From contig OX392529.1 of the NCBI GenBank assembly GCA_947623455.1, positions 51,045,186 to 51,109,185 on the forward strand: a stretch of DNA of 64,000 nt, read 5' to 3'. Each line of letters starts with the position of its first letter. The stretch's first letter is position 1. Made by a program: the position numbers and the translations under genes. The notes beneath the pieces are model-generated. The model was given only the letters and a program-made list of their open reading frames with translations, was not told where the DNA came from and ran no database searches. Shown in pieces: positions 61,901-63,935 of the stretch. The stretch is from Mimachlamys varia. Taxonomy: Eukaryota > Mollusca > Bivalvia > Pectinida > Pectinidae.

Positions 61901-63253
61901 CAATGAAACTACACATAAATGTTAGGGACGATATGTAGATGTATCTCCAGACAAAAACATGTTCGTCATAAGCCTTGCATTATAATTTTTTTCATTGTAA
62001 AAGGTCGGGGAGCAGGGGCTTTAGTTAGCTATTGGCTTACAGTTCTTGTTCAATAAGAATAAACAGGAGAATACAAAGCGTCAACAAAGCCATAATCTGA
62101 ACTCAAAATCGAATAAAGCAGGCGCAAAATATGAACTAAATTATGGACAATTTGATTCAGTTTAATTCATTTTTTTCGGCATACTGTATCTATTACTAAA
62201 TTGGTGTGGGATATGTATGTGTTACGTCATCCTTTGACACTTATAAGCAACGCAAGTGTACATCGTTTTCAACAATTACATAGTCATAACATATAATAAG
62301 AGAAAAAATAGAAAAGAGGAGAAAGATAAAAATTTAAAAGAACAAATGAAGTTTATCACTCAATGGTGGTTGCCATACTTACTCTGATCAATTTTGTCTA
62401 CTTCAGGATAAAGATCGGAAGCGAAAACTGAAGAAAAGGGACGCAGTAGATTTCGATGTATACACTGGAGATTTCCCAGATGTAAGTTCGATATTGTTAC
62501 CCTCTCCAAATCCCACGGTTACGTTAATGGTGTATACCTGAATCACCTTGTCTGAATGGCTGTATGGATGTCTGAATGACTGTCTGGATGTCTGGATGTC
62601 TGTCCCCCCACAATGACTTGTCCGGAGATATCTTCCTAAGCCATTTCTCTTTGCATATTCTTTTGTCTATTGACCTTAGCTTATCAAGCATTTGATGAAT
62701 TTATTTGATATTAGTCGAAAGGTATAACTTACCAATGCCCATCATGGCCGATTGAAGTTCAGAATTATGACCAATTTTACTAAATGCGTAACCTAACTTG
62801 GAATTTTGTCGAACTATTGTGCGTTTTTTGGGAATTTAGTTTTTCCCTTGGACAAACATCCCATAAAACTTTTAATACAATACTTACTGATTAAACAGTC
62901 AGTTGTGTTTGGTCTTAAATGCACATCTACACCTCTATCTACGGTGGTAATATGTATGTGAGGGGTGGGAGGGGTGGGAGGGTGGGGATGTGAGGTATCA
63001 CGAATGCAATAAGCCATTGTTGAGTTACAGATATCAGCAATAGATTATATGGACCTAATTTGAGACAACCCTATATTTCGTTAGAAATATCAACTGATGT
63101 AATATATATATGATATGCGCACTATACATTTAAATATTGCAAACTCAATGTTCATATTTCGTTTCATTTATGAAACTAGCGTTATCGATGTTTATTGCTA
63201 ATCTATTTTAATTGTAGATGGTTAATACCTGCAAGGCTCCAAATAGAAAATAA
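22825..63253 (+). CDS. CEMIP/TMEM2-like secreted hyaluronan-binding or hyaluronidase-family protein, 26 coding exons
   Basis: Joined exons: 22825-22935, 24451-24688, 26857-27020, 28554-28719, 30930-31109, 32593-32814, 34761-34859, 35775-35908, 37949-38021, 38687-38808, 40351-40499, 42418-42487, 45729-45863, 46224-46356, 48563-48626, 50591-50626, 51697-51786, 52828-53008, 54518-54718, 55000-55190, 55728-55877, 58284-58404, 59508-59549, 61172-61237, 62407-62481, 63218-63253. They sum to 3249 nt (1082 residues plus stop); every junction is GT-AG and phase-consistent. Order: signal peptide (1 to about 21), G8 domain (about 30-170), GG/ILEI-like domain (178-286), then the beta-helix-type region with W-K-R-G-D (358-362), R-Y-P-I-H-F-H (464-470), G-H-G-F-L-T-E-D-G (514-522), D-A-D-G-F-V-T-G (815-822), G-F-C-V-P (926-930), and a basic tail (1011-1082). 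Known family members bind or depolymerise hyaluronan at the cell surface or outside the cell. No transmembrane segment is seen beyond the signal peptide, so secretion is inferred. Enzyme activity is not shown by the sequence. Vertebrate relatives are about 1360-1380 residues and end in a second GG domain, which is absent here. Confidence 0.92.
23264..23332. repeat. Two tandem hairpin units (34 bp)
   Basis: AGCGGGCCGAAT...ATCAGCCCGCTTCC occurs twice in tandem in intron 1. Each copy can pair AGCGGGC with GCCCGCT. Confidence 0.7.
23693..24440 (+). repeat. 74-bp minisatellite, 10 copies, ending at exon 2
   Basis: Ten copies of a unit containing GAGGTAGCACTATCGGCCAA and GAAAACAACTATTAC. The last copy ends about 10 bases before the exon 2 acceptor; its AACAACTATTATTATTTCAG supplies the acceptor itself. 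Confidence 0.95.
24451..24688 (+). CDS. Exon 2: G8 domain, first part (residues 38-117)
   Basis: Encodes the core of the G8 domain: a beta-rich run with G-G-K-F-V-F, then I-I-V-Q-D-G-G-R-V-D-I-G and N-L-N-I-L-L-L-G. These match the family pattern of an increased-stability beta sheet with spaced glycines. Acceptor TTATTTCAG lies in the last unit of a 74-bp minisatellite. Donor CTCG|GTAGGT, phase 1. Confidence 0.93.
24689..26856 (+). other. Intron 2
   Basis: Holds a complete CGCGAAA-type element (25275-25497), a C homopolymer at 25663, and two related blocks near 25840-25960 and 26060-26180 (TTCACAATTTTGATAATGCA-like, then CTGAAGACCT). The rest shows nothing recognisable. Confidence 0.6.
25275..25497. 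mobile_element. CGCGAAA-type TIR element, intact copy
   Basis: The left end GTTGAAATTTTCGC is mirrored at the right end by GCGAAAATATCAAC, with a second inner match (TTATTTCGCT and AGCGAAAAAA). About 220 bp with no coding capacity. It is the uninterrupted reference for the copy at 42577-42985. Confidence 0.65.
26857..27020 (+). CDS. Exon 3: G8 domain, second part (residues 117-171)
   Basis: Completes the split glycine codon, then reads D-R-D-D-E-I-R-Y and V-I-G-V-D-K-G-G-S-F-N-A-W-G, typical of the end of G8 (V-G-K-G-G-x-L-E-L-H-G in relatives). The acceptor ATTGAAAG has a poor pyrimidine tract; the nearest alternative AG at 26822 runs into a stop. Donor GAG|GTAATT, phase 0. Confidence 0.88.
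27559..27695. repeat. Foldback element in intron 3
   Basis: TGTCTTACAATACATGGTTT pairs with AAACCTTGTGTTGTAAGATA in inverted orientation. The centre pairs GATGGCGGGCC-like sequence with GGCGAGCCATC. Confidence 0.75.
28189..28523 (-). mobile_element. Family B element, one end missing
   Basis: In intron 3, ending 30 bases before exon 4. Has the interior (GACAATGATGACTCGGTTC, GATGAAGCAGAAGACGCTT) and one terminus (TTGAGTTCGGATTATGG). Confidence 0.75.
28554..28719 (+). CDS. Exon 4: GG/ILEI-like domain, first half (residues 172-226)
   Basis: L-A-G-L-I-V-Y-R-F-D-P (178-188) matches the opening strand of the GG domain (R-G-V-I-V-H-V-I-D-P in relatives), followed by an F-N-F-K-A-K-S-D segment equivalent to the family's F-D-T-Y. 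Acceptor TTTTTCAATTAG, donor AAAG|GTAAGA, phase 0 to 1. Confidence 0.9.
29026..29522 (+). repeat. 29-bp minisatellite, about 17 copies
   Basis: Unit core AGCTTTAGGGAGGGGAACAG followed by CCAAATGGA, purine-rich on the + strand, in intron 4. Confidence 0.95.
30047..30125 (-). mobile_element. Family B terminal fragment
   Basis: GATTTTGAGTTGGGATTATG and GTTAACGCTTCGATATTCTC match the family B end with several substitutions. It lies in intron 4. Confidence 0.55.
30930..31109 (+). CDS. Exon 5: GG/ILEI-like domain, second half (residues 227-286)
   Basis: S-G-D-V-V-V-A-V-I (230-238) corresponds to the family's D-G-x-I-L-S-V-A-V, and I-A-S-F-L-G-V then matches the A-x-x-K-L-G helix end. It closes with D-G-Y-V-L-I-K-E-Q, the last strand. 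Symmetric phase 1-1 exon, so it could be skipped in frame. Confidence 0.9.
31110..32592 (+). other. Intron 5
   Basis: Begins with a G-rich low-complexity run (31135-31190). Holds the foldback at 31865-32017 and a short cluster of GTCGTGACGTCAT-like phrases at 32120-32180. Nothing else recognised. Confidence 0.6.
31865..32017. repeat. Foldback element in intron 5
   Basis: CCCCTACCTTGAGGGTGTGA with CAGAGAAA pairs inverted with TTTCTCTG and CTTCAAGGTAGGGG. The centre pairs TTGTCT with AGACAA. Confidence 0.8.
32593..32814 (+). CDS. Exon 6: linker and start of the beta-helix region (residues 287-360)
   Basis: Contains A-T-L-I-V-E-S and T-I-E-L-T-D-D-I-S-S-W-K-R, equivalent to I-L-N-L-E-D-N-V-Q-S-W-K-P in vertebrate CEMIP-like proteins. 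Phase 1-1. A tRNA-like sequence starts 13 bases after the donor AGAG|GTAAGT. Confidence 0.9.
32828..32892 (+). repeat. tRNA-like sequence just after exon 6
   Basis: GCAGGTTAGTGGTAAGATGCC resembles a tRNA D-arm/box A and CAGGTTCGACTC a box B at the right spacing. Stems are poor, so it is a decayed tRNA-derived element or SINE head rather than a gene. Confidence 0.5.
33789..33928. repeat. Long-arm palindromic element in intron 6
   Basis: Arms of about 54 bp, nearly perfect: AACTTTCTATTTTGTTTAGG ... and its complement ending CAAAATAGAAAGTT, with a 31-base spacer. An arm fragment (GGATAACTACAATGGAA) recurs at 48222-48238. Confidence 0.9.
34298..34681 (-). mobile_element. TTAA-flanked MITE, piggyBac type (copy 4, inverted)
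   Basis: Reverse orientation, in intron 6, ending 79 bases before exon 7. Flanks are TCAA and TTAA, so one target copy has decayed. Internal landmarks are present in reverse complement (TGCTGCTGTACCGGTAAC). Confidence 0.85.
34761..34859 (+). CDS. Exon 7 (residues 361-393)
   Basis: G-D-R-L-L-I-T-T-P completes the W-x-x-G-D motif begun in exon 6. A-T-E-F-G-T-I then matches the A-E-E-F-x-V-L segment of relatives. Phase 1-1; donor GACT|GTGAGT. Confidence 0.9.
34866..35117 (+). repeat. Family C dispersed repeat (intron 7), followed by a partial second copy
   Basis: Landmarks: GGGGTTTTACGCACCTGACC, AGAAATTTTGGATTCCTACC, GAGGTGCAGCATATGTGTGT. A second, partial copy with the first two landmarks follows at about 35130-35330. 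Confidence 0.8.
35543..35587 (+). repeat. C homopolymer interrupted by one G
   Basis: 45 bases of C with a single G at 35567, in intron 7. Such tracts are prone to sequencing and assembly error, so the length should not be trusted. Confidence 0.9.
35775..35908 (+). CDS. Exon 8 (residues 394-438)
   Basis: I-D-I-R-S-H-V-I-N-G-N-R-D-I matches the family's V-D-M-R-A-E-V-G-L-L-S-R-N-I. F-G-L-D-G-Y-G-G-H-A-K (428-438) matches F-D-T-F-G-G-H-I-K. Phase 1 to 0; donor AAG|GTAAGC. Confidence 0.93.
36374..36442. repeat. Short foldback in intron 8
   Basis: AAAAAACCGGAGTGTAC pairs with GTACACTTCGGTTTTTT; the centre AATAAACCGC-AAA-GCGGTTTATG is itself a hairpin. Confidence 0.8.
36748..36923. mobile_element. 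Tigger/pogo-like MITE
   Basis: 176 bp. The left end TATACTATAAAACCCCACTT is mirrored at the right as TATACAGTAAAACTTCACTT (reverse complement), with TA at the borders. TIRs of the CAGT-x-AAxC type and TA duplication fit pogo/Tigger elements of the Tc1-mariner group. Confidence 0.7.
36950..37143 (+). repeat. 27-bp minisatellite, about 7 copies
   Basis: Unit TATGGTGATTCACTGTTTCT followed by TTATTTA, with some longer variants, in intron 8. Confidence 0.85.
37340..37560 (+). repeat. GTCCGTCGT-type dispersed repeat with palindrome
   Basis: Starts with a near-perfect palindrome (GTCACCTGAGAC-GAA-GTCTCAAGTGAC), followed by a (GTCCGTCGTCGT)-type run and TGAACCAAATTCAATGAAAT. I know this style from bivalve genomes; that is recall, not a search. 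Confidence 0.6.
37949..38021 (+). CDS. Exon 9 (residues 439-462)
   Basis: C-G-L-G-F-K-E-C-N-F-A-D-V-S-L-K-L-M-G corresponds to F-A-L-G-F-K-A-A-H-L-E-G-T-E-L-K-H-M-G in relatives. Phase 0 to 1; donor AAAG|GTGAGT. Confidence 0.92.
38687..38808 (+). CDS. Exon 10: R-Y-P-I-H-F-H signature (residues 463-503)
   Basis: Begins with G-R-Y-P-I-H-F-H-L-A, the most recognisable signature of the CEMIP/TMEM2 family. C-V-V-V-H-F-T-H-G-L follows, equivalent to R-C-V-T-V-H-G-S-N-G-L. Phase 1 to 0; donor CAG|GTATCA is weaker than its neighbours. Confidence 0.95.
39170..40075 (+). repeat. Family D repeat with internal ~180-bp units (intron 10)
   Basis: Starts near a (CCGT)n run at 39200. Repeated phrases: TGAACC-like/TTTCAATGAA, ACACAGGAATG, GATGTGTAGATG and GGTTGCCATGGCAACCAGGT. 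Units follow each other at roughly 180 bases. A G homopolymer at 39489-39513 interrupts. Confidence 0.7.
40259..40320 (+). repeat. A-rich tract before exon 11
   Basis: Runs of A broken by TT and C, 30 bases before the exon 11 acceptor. May be a retroelement tail; no element body is recognisable upstream. Confidence 0.6.
40351..40499 (+). CDS. Exon 11 (residues 504-553)
   Basis: G-H-G-F-L-T-E-D-G-A-E-V-G-N (514-527) matches G-H-C-F-F-T-E-D-G-P-E-E-R-N in relatives. An N-N-T glycosylation sequon is at 544-546. Donor GACAA|GTAAGT splits the lysine codon, phase 2. Confidence 0.94.
40842..40914 (-). repeat. tRNA-like sequence, reverse strand (intron 11)
   Basis: On the - strand GGTGGTCTGGTGGTAGGGCC resembles a box A and GTGTTCGAGTCCCGG a box B at tRNA spacing. 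The anticodon arm is not convincing. Probably a tRNA-derived SINE or pseudogene. Confidence 0.5.
41180..41420. repeat. CGCGAAA-type repeat
   Basis: TTTTCGCGTGCGATAAATTT, CCGCGAAATAATATC and CGCGATTTAAGTCGCC phrases, in intron 11. Confidence 0.55.
41705..41895. repeat. CGCGAAA-type repeat, second copy in intron 11
   Basis: ATGGGGGATTTAATTTCGCT closely matches the 17055 copy (GCGGGGGATTTATTTTCGCT), followed by CTCCGCGAAAATAAAT. Confidence 0.6.
41962..42192 (+). mobile_element. tRNA-derived SINE, copy 3 (best preserved)
   Basis: Head GGACCGCGATGGCCGAGCGG then TTAAGGTGTCC is a clear Ser/Leu-type box A, and GCGAGTTCGAATT a box B. The tail has CAGGTACTGACCGTAGGTCG, CTCCGGGTACTCCGG and CACGTCCTCAAATGACCC, ending CAAACCAAACCAAAA. 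It follows a (CATA)n run. Confidence 0.85.
42418..42487 (+). CDS. Exon 12 (residues 553-576)
   Basis: F-F-I-T-S-P-D-N-E-L-D-D-N-V-A-V-A-S matches the family's F-W-I-T-N-P-N-N-N-L-I-N-N-A-A-A-G-S. Acceptor TATTTATAG, donor GAG|GTAAAT, phase 2 to 0. Confidence 0.93.
42577..42985. mobile_element. CGCGAAA-type TIR element interrupted by family C
   Basis: The outer parts (GAAGTTTTCGCTTATTTCGCT at left, CGCAAAAATATTAACTTTTAC at right) match the intact copy at 25275-25497. The middle 42695-42893 is family C and absent from the intact copy. Confidence 0.75.
42695..42893 (+). repeat. Family C copy nested in intron 12 element
   Basis: Landmarks GGGGTTTTACGCACCTGACC and GAGGTGCAGCATATGTGTGT, ending GTTACGTCATCTTCG. 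It is an insertion relative to the intact host copy. Confidence 0.8.
43366..43456 (+). repeat. Family C 3' fragment
   Basis: GTATGATGCAGTTCAATTCA through GAGGTGCAGCATATGTGTGT and GTTACGTCATCT, in intron 12. Only the final ~90 bases of the family are present. Confidence 0.75.
43500..45148 (+). other. Intron 12, central part
   Basis: Low-complexity T/G tract at 43525-43617; then a stretch starting GAGGTGACCTATTGCGATCG that resembles the repeat at 37340. No exon or RNA recognised. Confidence 0.4.
45149..45595. mobile_element. Tigger/pogo-like MITE in intron 12
   Basis: 447 bp. TACAGTGAACTCCACTTAAT at the left is mirrored at the right by TACAATGCACTCCTCTTTAT (reverse complement). The interior repeats AATATCACATTCCTCTTTATAT-like phrases. 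Borders are TA. Confidence 0.7.
45729..45863 (+). CDS. Exon 13 (residues 577-621)
   Basis: G-D-G-F-T-F-A-F-P-N-R-P corresponds to G-I-W-Y-x-F-x-x-x-P of relatives. G-Q-I-F-R-T-N matches the G-I-F-Y-N-N region. Symmetric phase 0-0; acceptor GTATTCAAG, donor GGG|GTAATT. Confidence 0.9.
46224..46356 (+). CDS. Exon 14 (residues 622-665)
   Basis: F-A-P-R-E-D-P-T-D-P-K-S matches the F-x-P-H-Q-D-A-N-P-E-K-P block in position and pattern. Acceptor GATATAG follows a weak pyrimidine tract; donor ACAG|GTGAGT, phase 0 to 1. Confidence 0.88.
47398..47823 (+). repeat. Family C: full ~392-bp unit plus a repeated end
   Basis: AAGAGGTGCAGCATATGTGT occurs at 47398 and again at about 47790, with TGGTGGA-like/CCACCATAGCCACAGTTA and the usual family C body between. 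This shows the end-to-start connection of the unit, in intron 14. Confidence 0.75.
48563..48626 (+). CDS. Exon 15 (residues 666-686)
   Basis: A-Y-G-N-G-D-A-Q-I-S-V-K-A-A-D-V aligns with A-F-K-N-N-D-H-G-A-W-V-R-G-G-D-I of relatives. The H-G-A-W segment is not conserved. Phase 1 to 2; acceptor GATTGCAG, donor TTCG|GTAAGA. Confidence 0.85.
48819..48990 (+). repeat. 48-bp tandem repeat, 3-4 copies
   Basis: Unit includes AATGTGTATAAGTTACACAC and AATGAGAGAGTGGCAATTTA. It is made of two diverged 24-base halves resembling the 24-bp unit that follows. Confidence 0.85.
49030..50395 (+). repeat. Second 24-bp minisatellite, about 55 copies (intron 15)
   Basis: Unit core CATTTAAACACAACGAGAG then AGTGT, with CATAACGAGACAG, AACCACAACG and TTTTAACAC variants. 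Again a multiple of 3, giving open frames of F-K-H-N-E-R-V type on + and S-L-C-L-N-x-T-L on -. Confidence 0.97.
50591..50626 (+). CDS. Exon 16: 36-nt microexon (residues 687-698)
   Basis: Acceptor CTCGTTTTAG, donor GAG|GTGAGT, phase 2-2. It reads V-A-K-G-I-K-G-V-Q-L-L and joins its neighbours without a break, replacing the family's F-A-D-N-G-I-G-L-T-F. It directly follows the intron that holds the second 24-bp minisatellite. Confidence 0.8.
50695..51070 (-). mobile_element. Diverged family B element (intron 16)
   Basis: GCTTACTTGGATGTGACCAA, CTCTTCTGGAACACCTGGTC and the GTTTTCTTTACGTCTCGG terminus match family B with many substitutions. The oldest-looking copy here. Confidence 0.65.
51697..51786 (+). 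CDS. Exon 17: variable acidic segment (residues 699-728)
   Basis: Reads V-H-D-G-V-I-L-G-S-R, equivalent to the S-L-F-V-G-E-S-R block, then a very acidic D-Q-D-E-D-D-D-E run. Phase 2-2. Donor GATGA|GTATGT was chosen over GTATAA four bases later because only it keeps the frame into exon 18. Confidence 0.85.
52065..52135 (+). repeat. tRNA-like element, 71 nt (intron 17)
   Basis: Perfect 7-bp acceptor stem (GACCAGA / TCTGGTC), box A-like TAGCTCAATAGGTTAAGCG and box B-like GGGTTCGAACC. The T stem has mismatches and no anticodon stem can be formed, so it is read as a SINE head or tRNA pseudogene. Confidence 0.55.
52828..53008 (+). CDS. Exon 18 (residues 729-789)
   Basis: V-G-L-E-F-V-G-T-V-S-L-S-E-L-Y-F-D-D-F matches the family's I-R-G-F-Q-I-Y-D-G-P-I-x-L-x-x-x-x-F. 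G-A-L-G-F-A-A-G-N matches S-A-I-G-F-L-M-K-N. Phase 2 to 0; acceptor TATCCTTTCAG, donor GAC|GTAAGT. Confidence 0.92.
53009..54517 (+). other. Intron 18
   Basis: Nothing recognised except the tRNA-Gly-like sequence at 54214 and three CCCTAA units at 54333. Confidence 0.5.
54214..54278 (+). repeat. tRNA-Gly(GCC)-like sequence
   Basis: GAAGAATTTCTGCCTTCCACGC with AGACCGGGATTCCATCC closely follows animal tRNA-Gly(GCC) (anticodon region TGCCTTCC). An insertion in the D-arm and a broken box B (GGGATTCC) argue for a pseudogene. Confidence 0.6.
54518..54718 (+). CDS. Exon 19 (residues 790-856)
   Basis: D-A-D-G-F-V-T-G (815-822) matches D-I-D-G-S-V-T-G, and W-N-D-Y-A-V-C matches W-N-A-V-I-C of relatives. 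The donor is uncertain: ACG|GTACAC (used here, gives family spacing) or TAT|GTGACG six bases earlier. Both keep phase 0. Confidence 0.87.
55000..55190 (+). CDS. Exon 20 (residues 857-920)
   Basis: Aligns with the family block running from S-T-Q-N-L-S-M-x-I to L-V-N-F-N-K: A-A-I-S-R-I-H-G-E-E, P-F-K-V-I-A-D, L-V-H-Y-D-V-F. Acceptor CACCTACAG, donor TTAGG|GTACAC, phase 0 to 2. The 537-bp intron that follows is mostly a MITE. Confidence 0.9.
55239..55619 (+). mobile_element. TTAA-flanked MITE, piggyBac type (copy 5)
   Basis: TTAA at 55235-55238 and 55620-55623. It starts 48 bases after exon 20 and makes up 381 of the 537 bases of intron 20. Confidence 0.87.
55728..55877 (+). CDS. Exon 21 (residues 920-970)
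   Basis: K-K-F-M-I-G-F-C-V-P-K-G corresponds to W-I-R-V-G-L-C-Y-P of relatives. T-F-F-Y-D-N-T-E-G leads into the conserved D-x-x-x-G-L-L-F-L strand. Phase 2-2. Confidence 0.92.
55890..56885 (+). mobile_element. Possible decayed retroelement 3' region (intron 21)
   Basis: An open frame at 55893-56090, then non-coding sequence ending TTGATAAATGAAAATTAAAG. The arrangement resembles the 3' end of a LINE with its UTR, but I recognise no reverse transcriptase motif. A C homopolymer lies at 56632-56651. Confidence 0.25.
57135..57740 (+). repeat. Family C copy interrupted by family B
   Basis: Family C landmarks ACGCACATGACCCTTCTGC and AGCTGTATGATGCAGTTTAA stop at about 57480 and resume at 57687 with TGCATCTATTACTAC and GGTGCACCATATGTGTGTG. 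Between lies family B. Confidence 0.75.
57481..57686 (-). mobile_element. Family B fragment nested in family C
   Basis: From GCTTGGATGTGACAGAGATT to TGACGCTTTGGTATTCTCTG, well conserved, including TTGAGTTCGGATTATGG. Confidence 0.8.
58284..58404 (+). CDS. Exon 22: last exon with family similarity (residues 970-1010)
   Basis: G-V-L-F-V-K-F-S-G matches G-L-L-F-L-Y-L-K-A. The two cysteines in E-K-C-D-E-T-K-E-S-C-R-S-Y match Y-C-S-S-Q-G-C-E-R. Family similarity stops here. Acceptor TTTCATTTGCAG, donor CAA|GTGCGT, phase 2 to 0. Confidence 0.9.
58640..59370 (+). repeat. Family D repeat (intron 22)
   Basis: At least three successive units with ACTACACAGGAG, TTTCAATGGAACTACACAGG, GGTTACCATGGTAAACAGG and GTTACAATGTTAACCAGTTC phrases. 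Confidence 0.7.
59508..59549 (+). CDS. Exon 23: basic tail (residues 1011-1024)
   Basis: 14 codons, phase 0-0: T-K-K-R-V-I-E-Q-E-K-K-R-K-M. Good acceptor (CCTGTTTCAG) and donor (ATG|GTATGT). Charged and predicted helical. Not similar to the second GG domain found here in vertebrate CEMIP. Confidence 0.75.
59957..60087 (+). repeat. 21-bp minisatellite, about 6 copies
   Basis: Unit GCAGTGAAAATATAAGGTTT then T, with C/T and A/G variants, in intron 23. It ends exactly where the TIR element at 60086 begins. Confidence 0.85.
60086..60505. mobile_element. TIR element in intron 23
   Basis: 420 bp. CCAGTGTCACATGAAAAAGT at left is mirrored by CCGGTGTAACATGAAAAAAA (reverse complement) at right. Interior phrases (CTACCCG, ACCCGGG) also pair. 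No coding capacity; superfamily not assigned. Confidence 0.65.
61172..61237 (+). CDS. Exon 24: probable coiled-coil tail (residues 1025-1046)
   Basis: 22 codons, phase 0-0. A-E-K-R-I-L-S-L-I-Q-Q-L-E-D-L has leucine/isoleucine at heptad-like spacing, suggesting a short coiled coil. Acceptor GTCTTTGGAAG is AG-poor upstream and pyrimidine-rich; donor GCT|GTAAGT. Confidence 0.78.
61715..61995 (+). repeat. Family D repeat (intron 24)
   Basis: GGTTGTCATGGTAACAGATC, GATGCCATGGTAATCAGGTC and CAATGAAACTACACATAAAT phrases, about one and a half units. Confidence 0.7.
62060..62232. repeat. Family B terminus joined to family C end
   Basis: 62060-62135 is a family B end (AAAGCGTCAACAAAGCC); 62152-62232 is the family C 3' end (TTTTTTCGGCATACTGTATC, then ATGTATGTGTTACGTCATCC). 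Confidence 0.65.
62407..62481 (+). CDS. Exon 25: basic then acidic tail (residues 1047-1071)
   Basis: 25 codons, phase 0-0. D-K-D-R-K-R-K-L-K-K-R is strongly basic, then D-A-V-D-F-D-V-Y-T-G-D-F-P-D is acidic/aromatic. The K-K-R-D junction resembles a dibasic processing site. Acceptor CTACTTCAG, donor GAT|GTAAGT. Confidence 0.78.
62482..63217 (+). other. Intron 25
   Basis: Contains a TGTCTGGATG-type microsatellite (62560-62605) and a G-rich run (62958-62985). No exon recognised, though a microexon here would explain the open frame after 63218. Confidence 0.5.
63218..63253 (+). CDS. Exon 26: terminal coding exon (residues 1072-1082 and stop)
   Basis: Acceptor TTTTAATTGTAG; phase 0 gives M-V-N-T-C-K-A-P-N-R-K then TAA at 63251-63253. 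A longer open frame in a different phase runs to 63383 (see findings), so the C-terminus is the least certain part of the model. Confidence 0.55.
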   Translation: MVNTCKAPNRK

Positions 63254-63935
63254 ACATCCTTCTGACTTTCCGGAAAACCGAACCGAACGTCCACCTGCCA
63301 ATCCTCCCAATCGACCCATTCTTCCGAATTATTCAGCAACGTTAAAGAGGTTTTCCGATGATGCAAAAATGATAAAGAAATGATATGTATGACTTGTACG
63401 CATAACCTGATGACATCATCGAAAAGTGTGTTGTTTCGAAGTGACAAAGGTATCCAAAACTCTTTCAAAGATAGTGCAAAACACTTATGTTGTGCAAACC
63501 TGAACATAATATGTTTTGTGATGCTAATTATGGGATACATCTATTTTCTTTTTGTTTATATCATAACTTGTCTTTGTCATCAATGAAAACTACTTTAACG
63601 TATATTTTGAAATATCATGTTTTGTTTATTTCAGTTATGTTGTATATAAATGTTGTATATTCGTCTGTATATGCTATTGAGTAGTAAACATAAGATTGTA
63701 TTGAATTCAGAAAGCGTTAACTCAATGAAACATAACACTCTGAGATATCCAAACTAATACTTTGCATCAAATGTCATAATTCTACAAAACTTCCATTACT
63801 GCATTTTTTTCGGAAACATTGTGAAAAACAGAAAAAAATTATCGCTGTTGAAAACATATAAGTGTATCTCTGTATATTTGCATAGTATTTACAGTGTATC
63901 GAATAATAATAAAGCAATTCACAAAATGTTAAAGT
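63254..63935 (+). other. 3' UTR
   Basis: AT-rich sequence between the stop codon and just beyond the AATAAA at 63908. The first 130 bases are less AT-rich and contain an open frame in another phase; the rest has no coding character. Confidence 0.6.
63908..63913 (+). terminator. Polyadenylation signal AATAAA
   Basis: Canonical hexamer 655 bases after the stop, followed by GT-rich sequence (AATGTTAAAGTGTTACAG). Cleavage would be about 63925-63940. Another AATAAA overlaps the stop codon at 63249 and is unlikely to be used. Confidence 0.6.
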
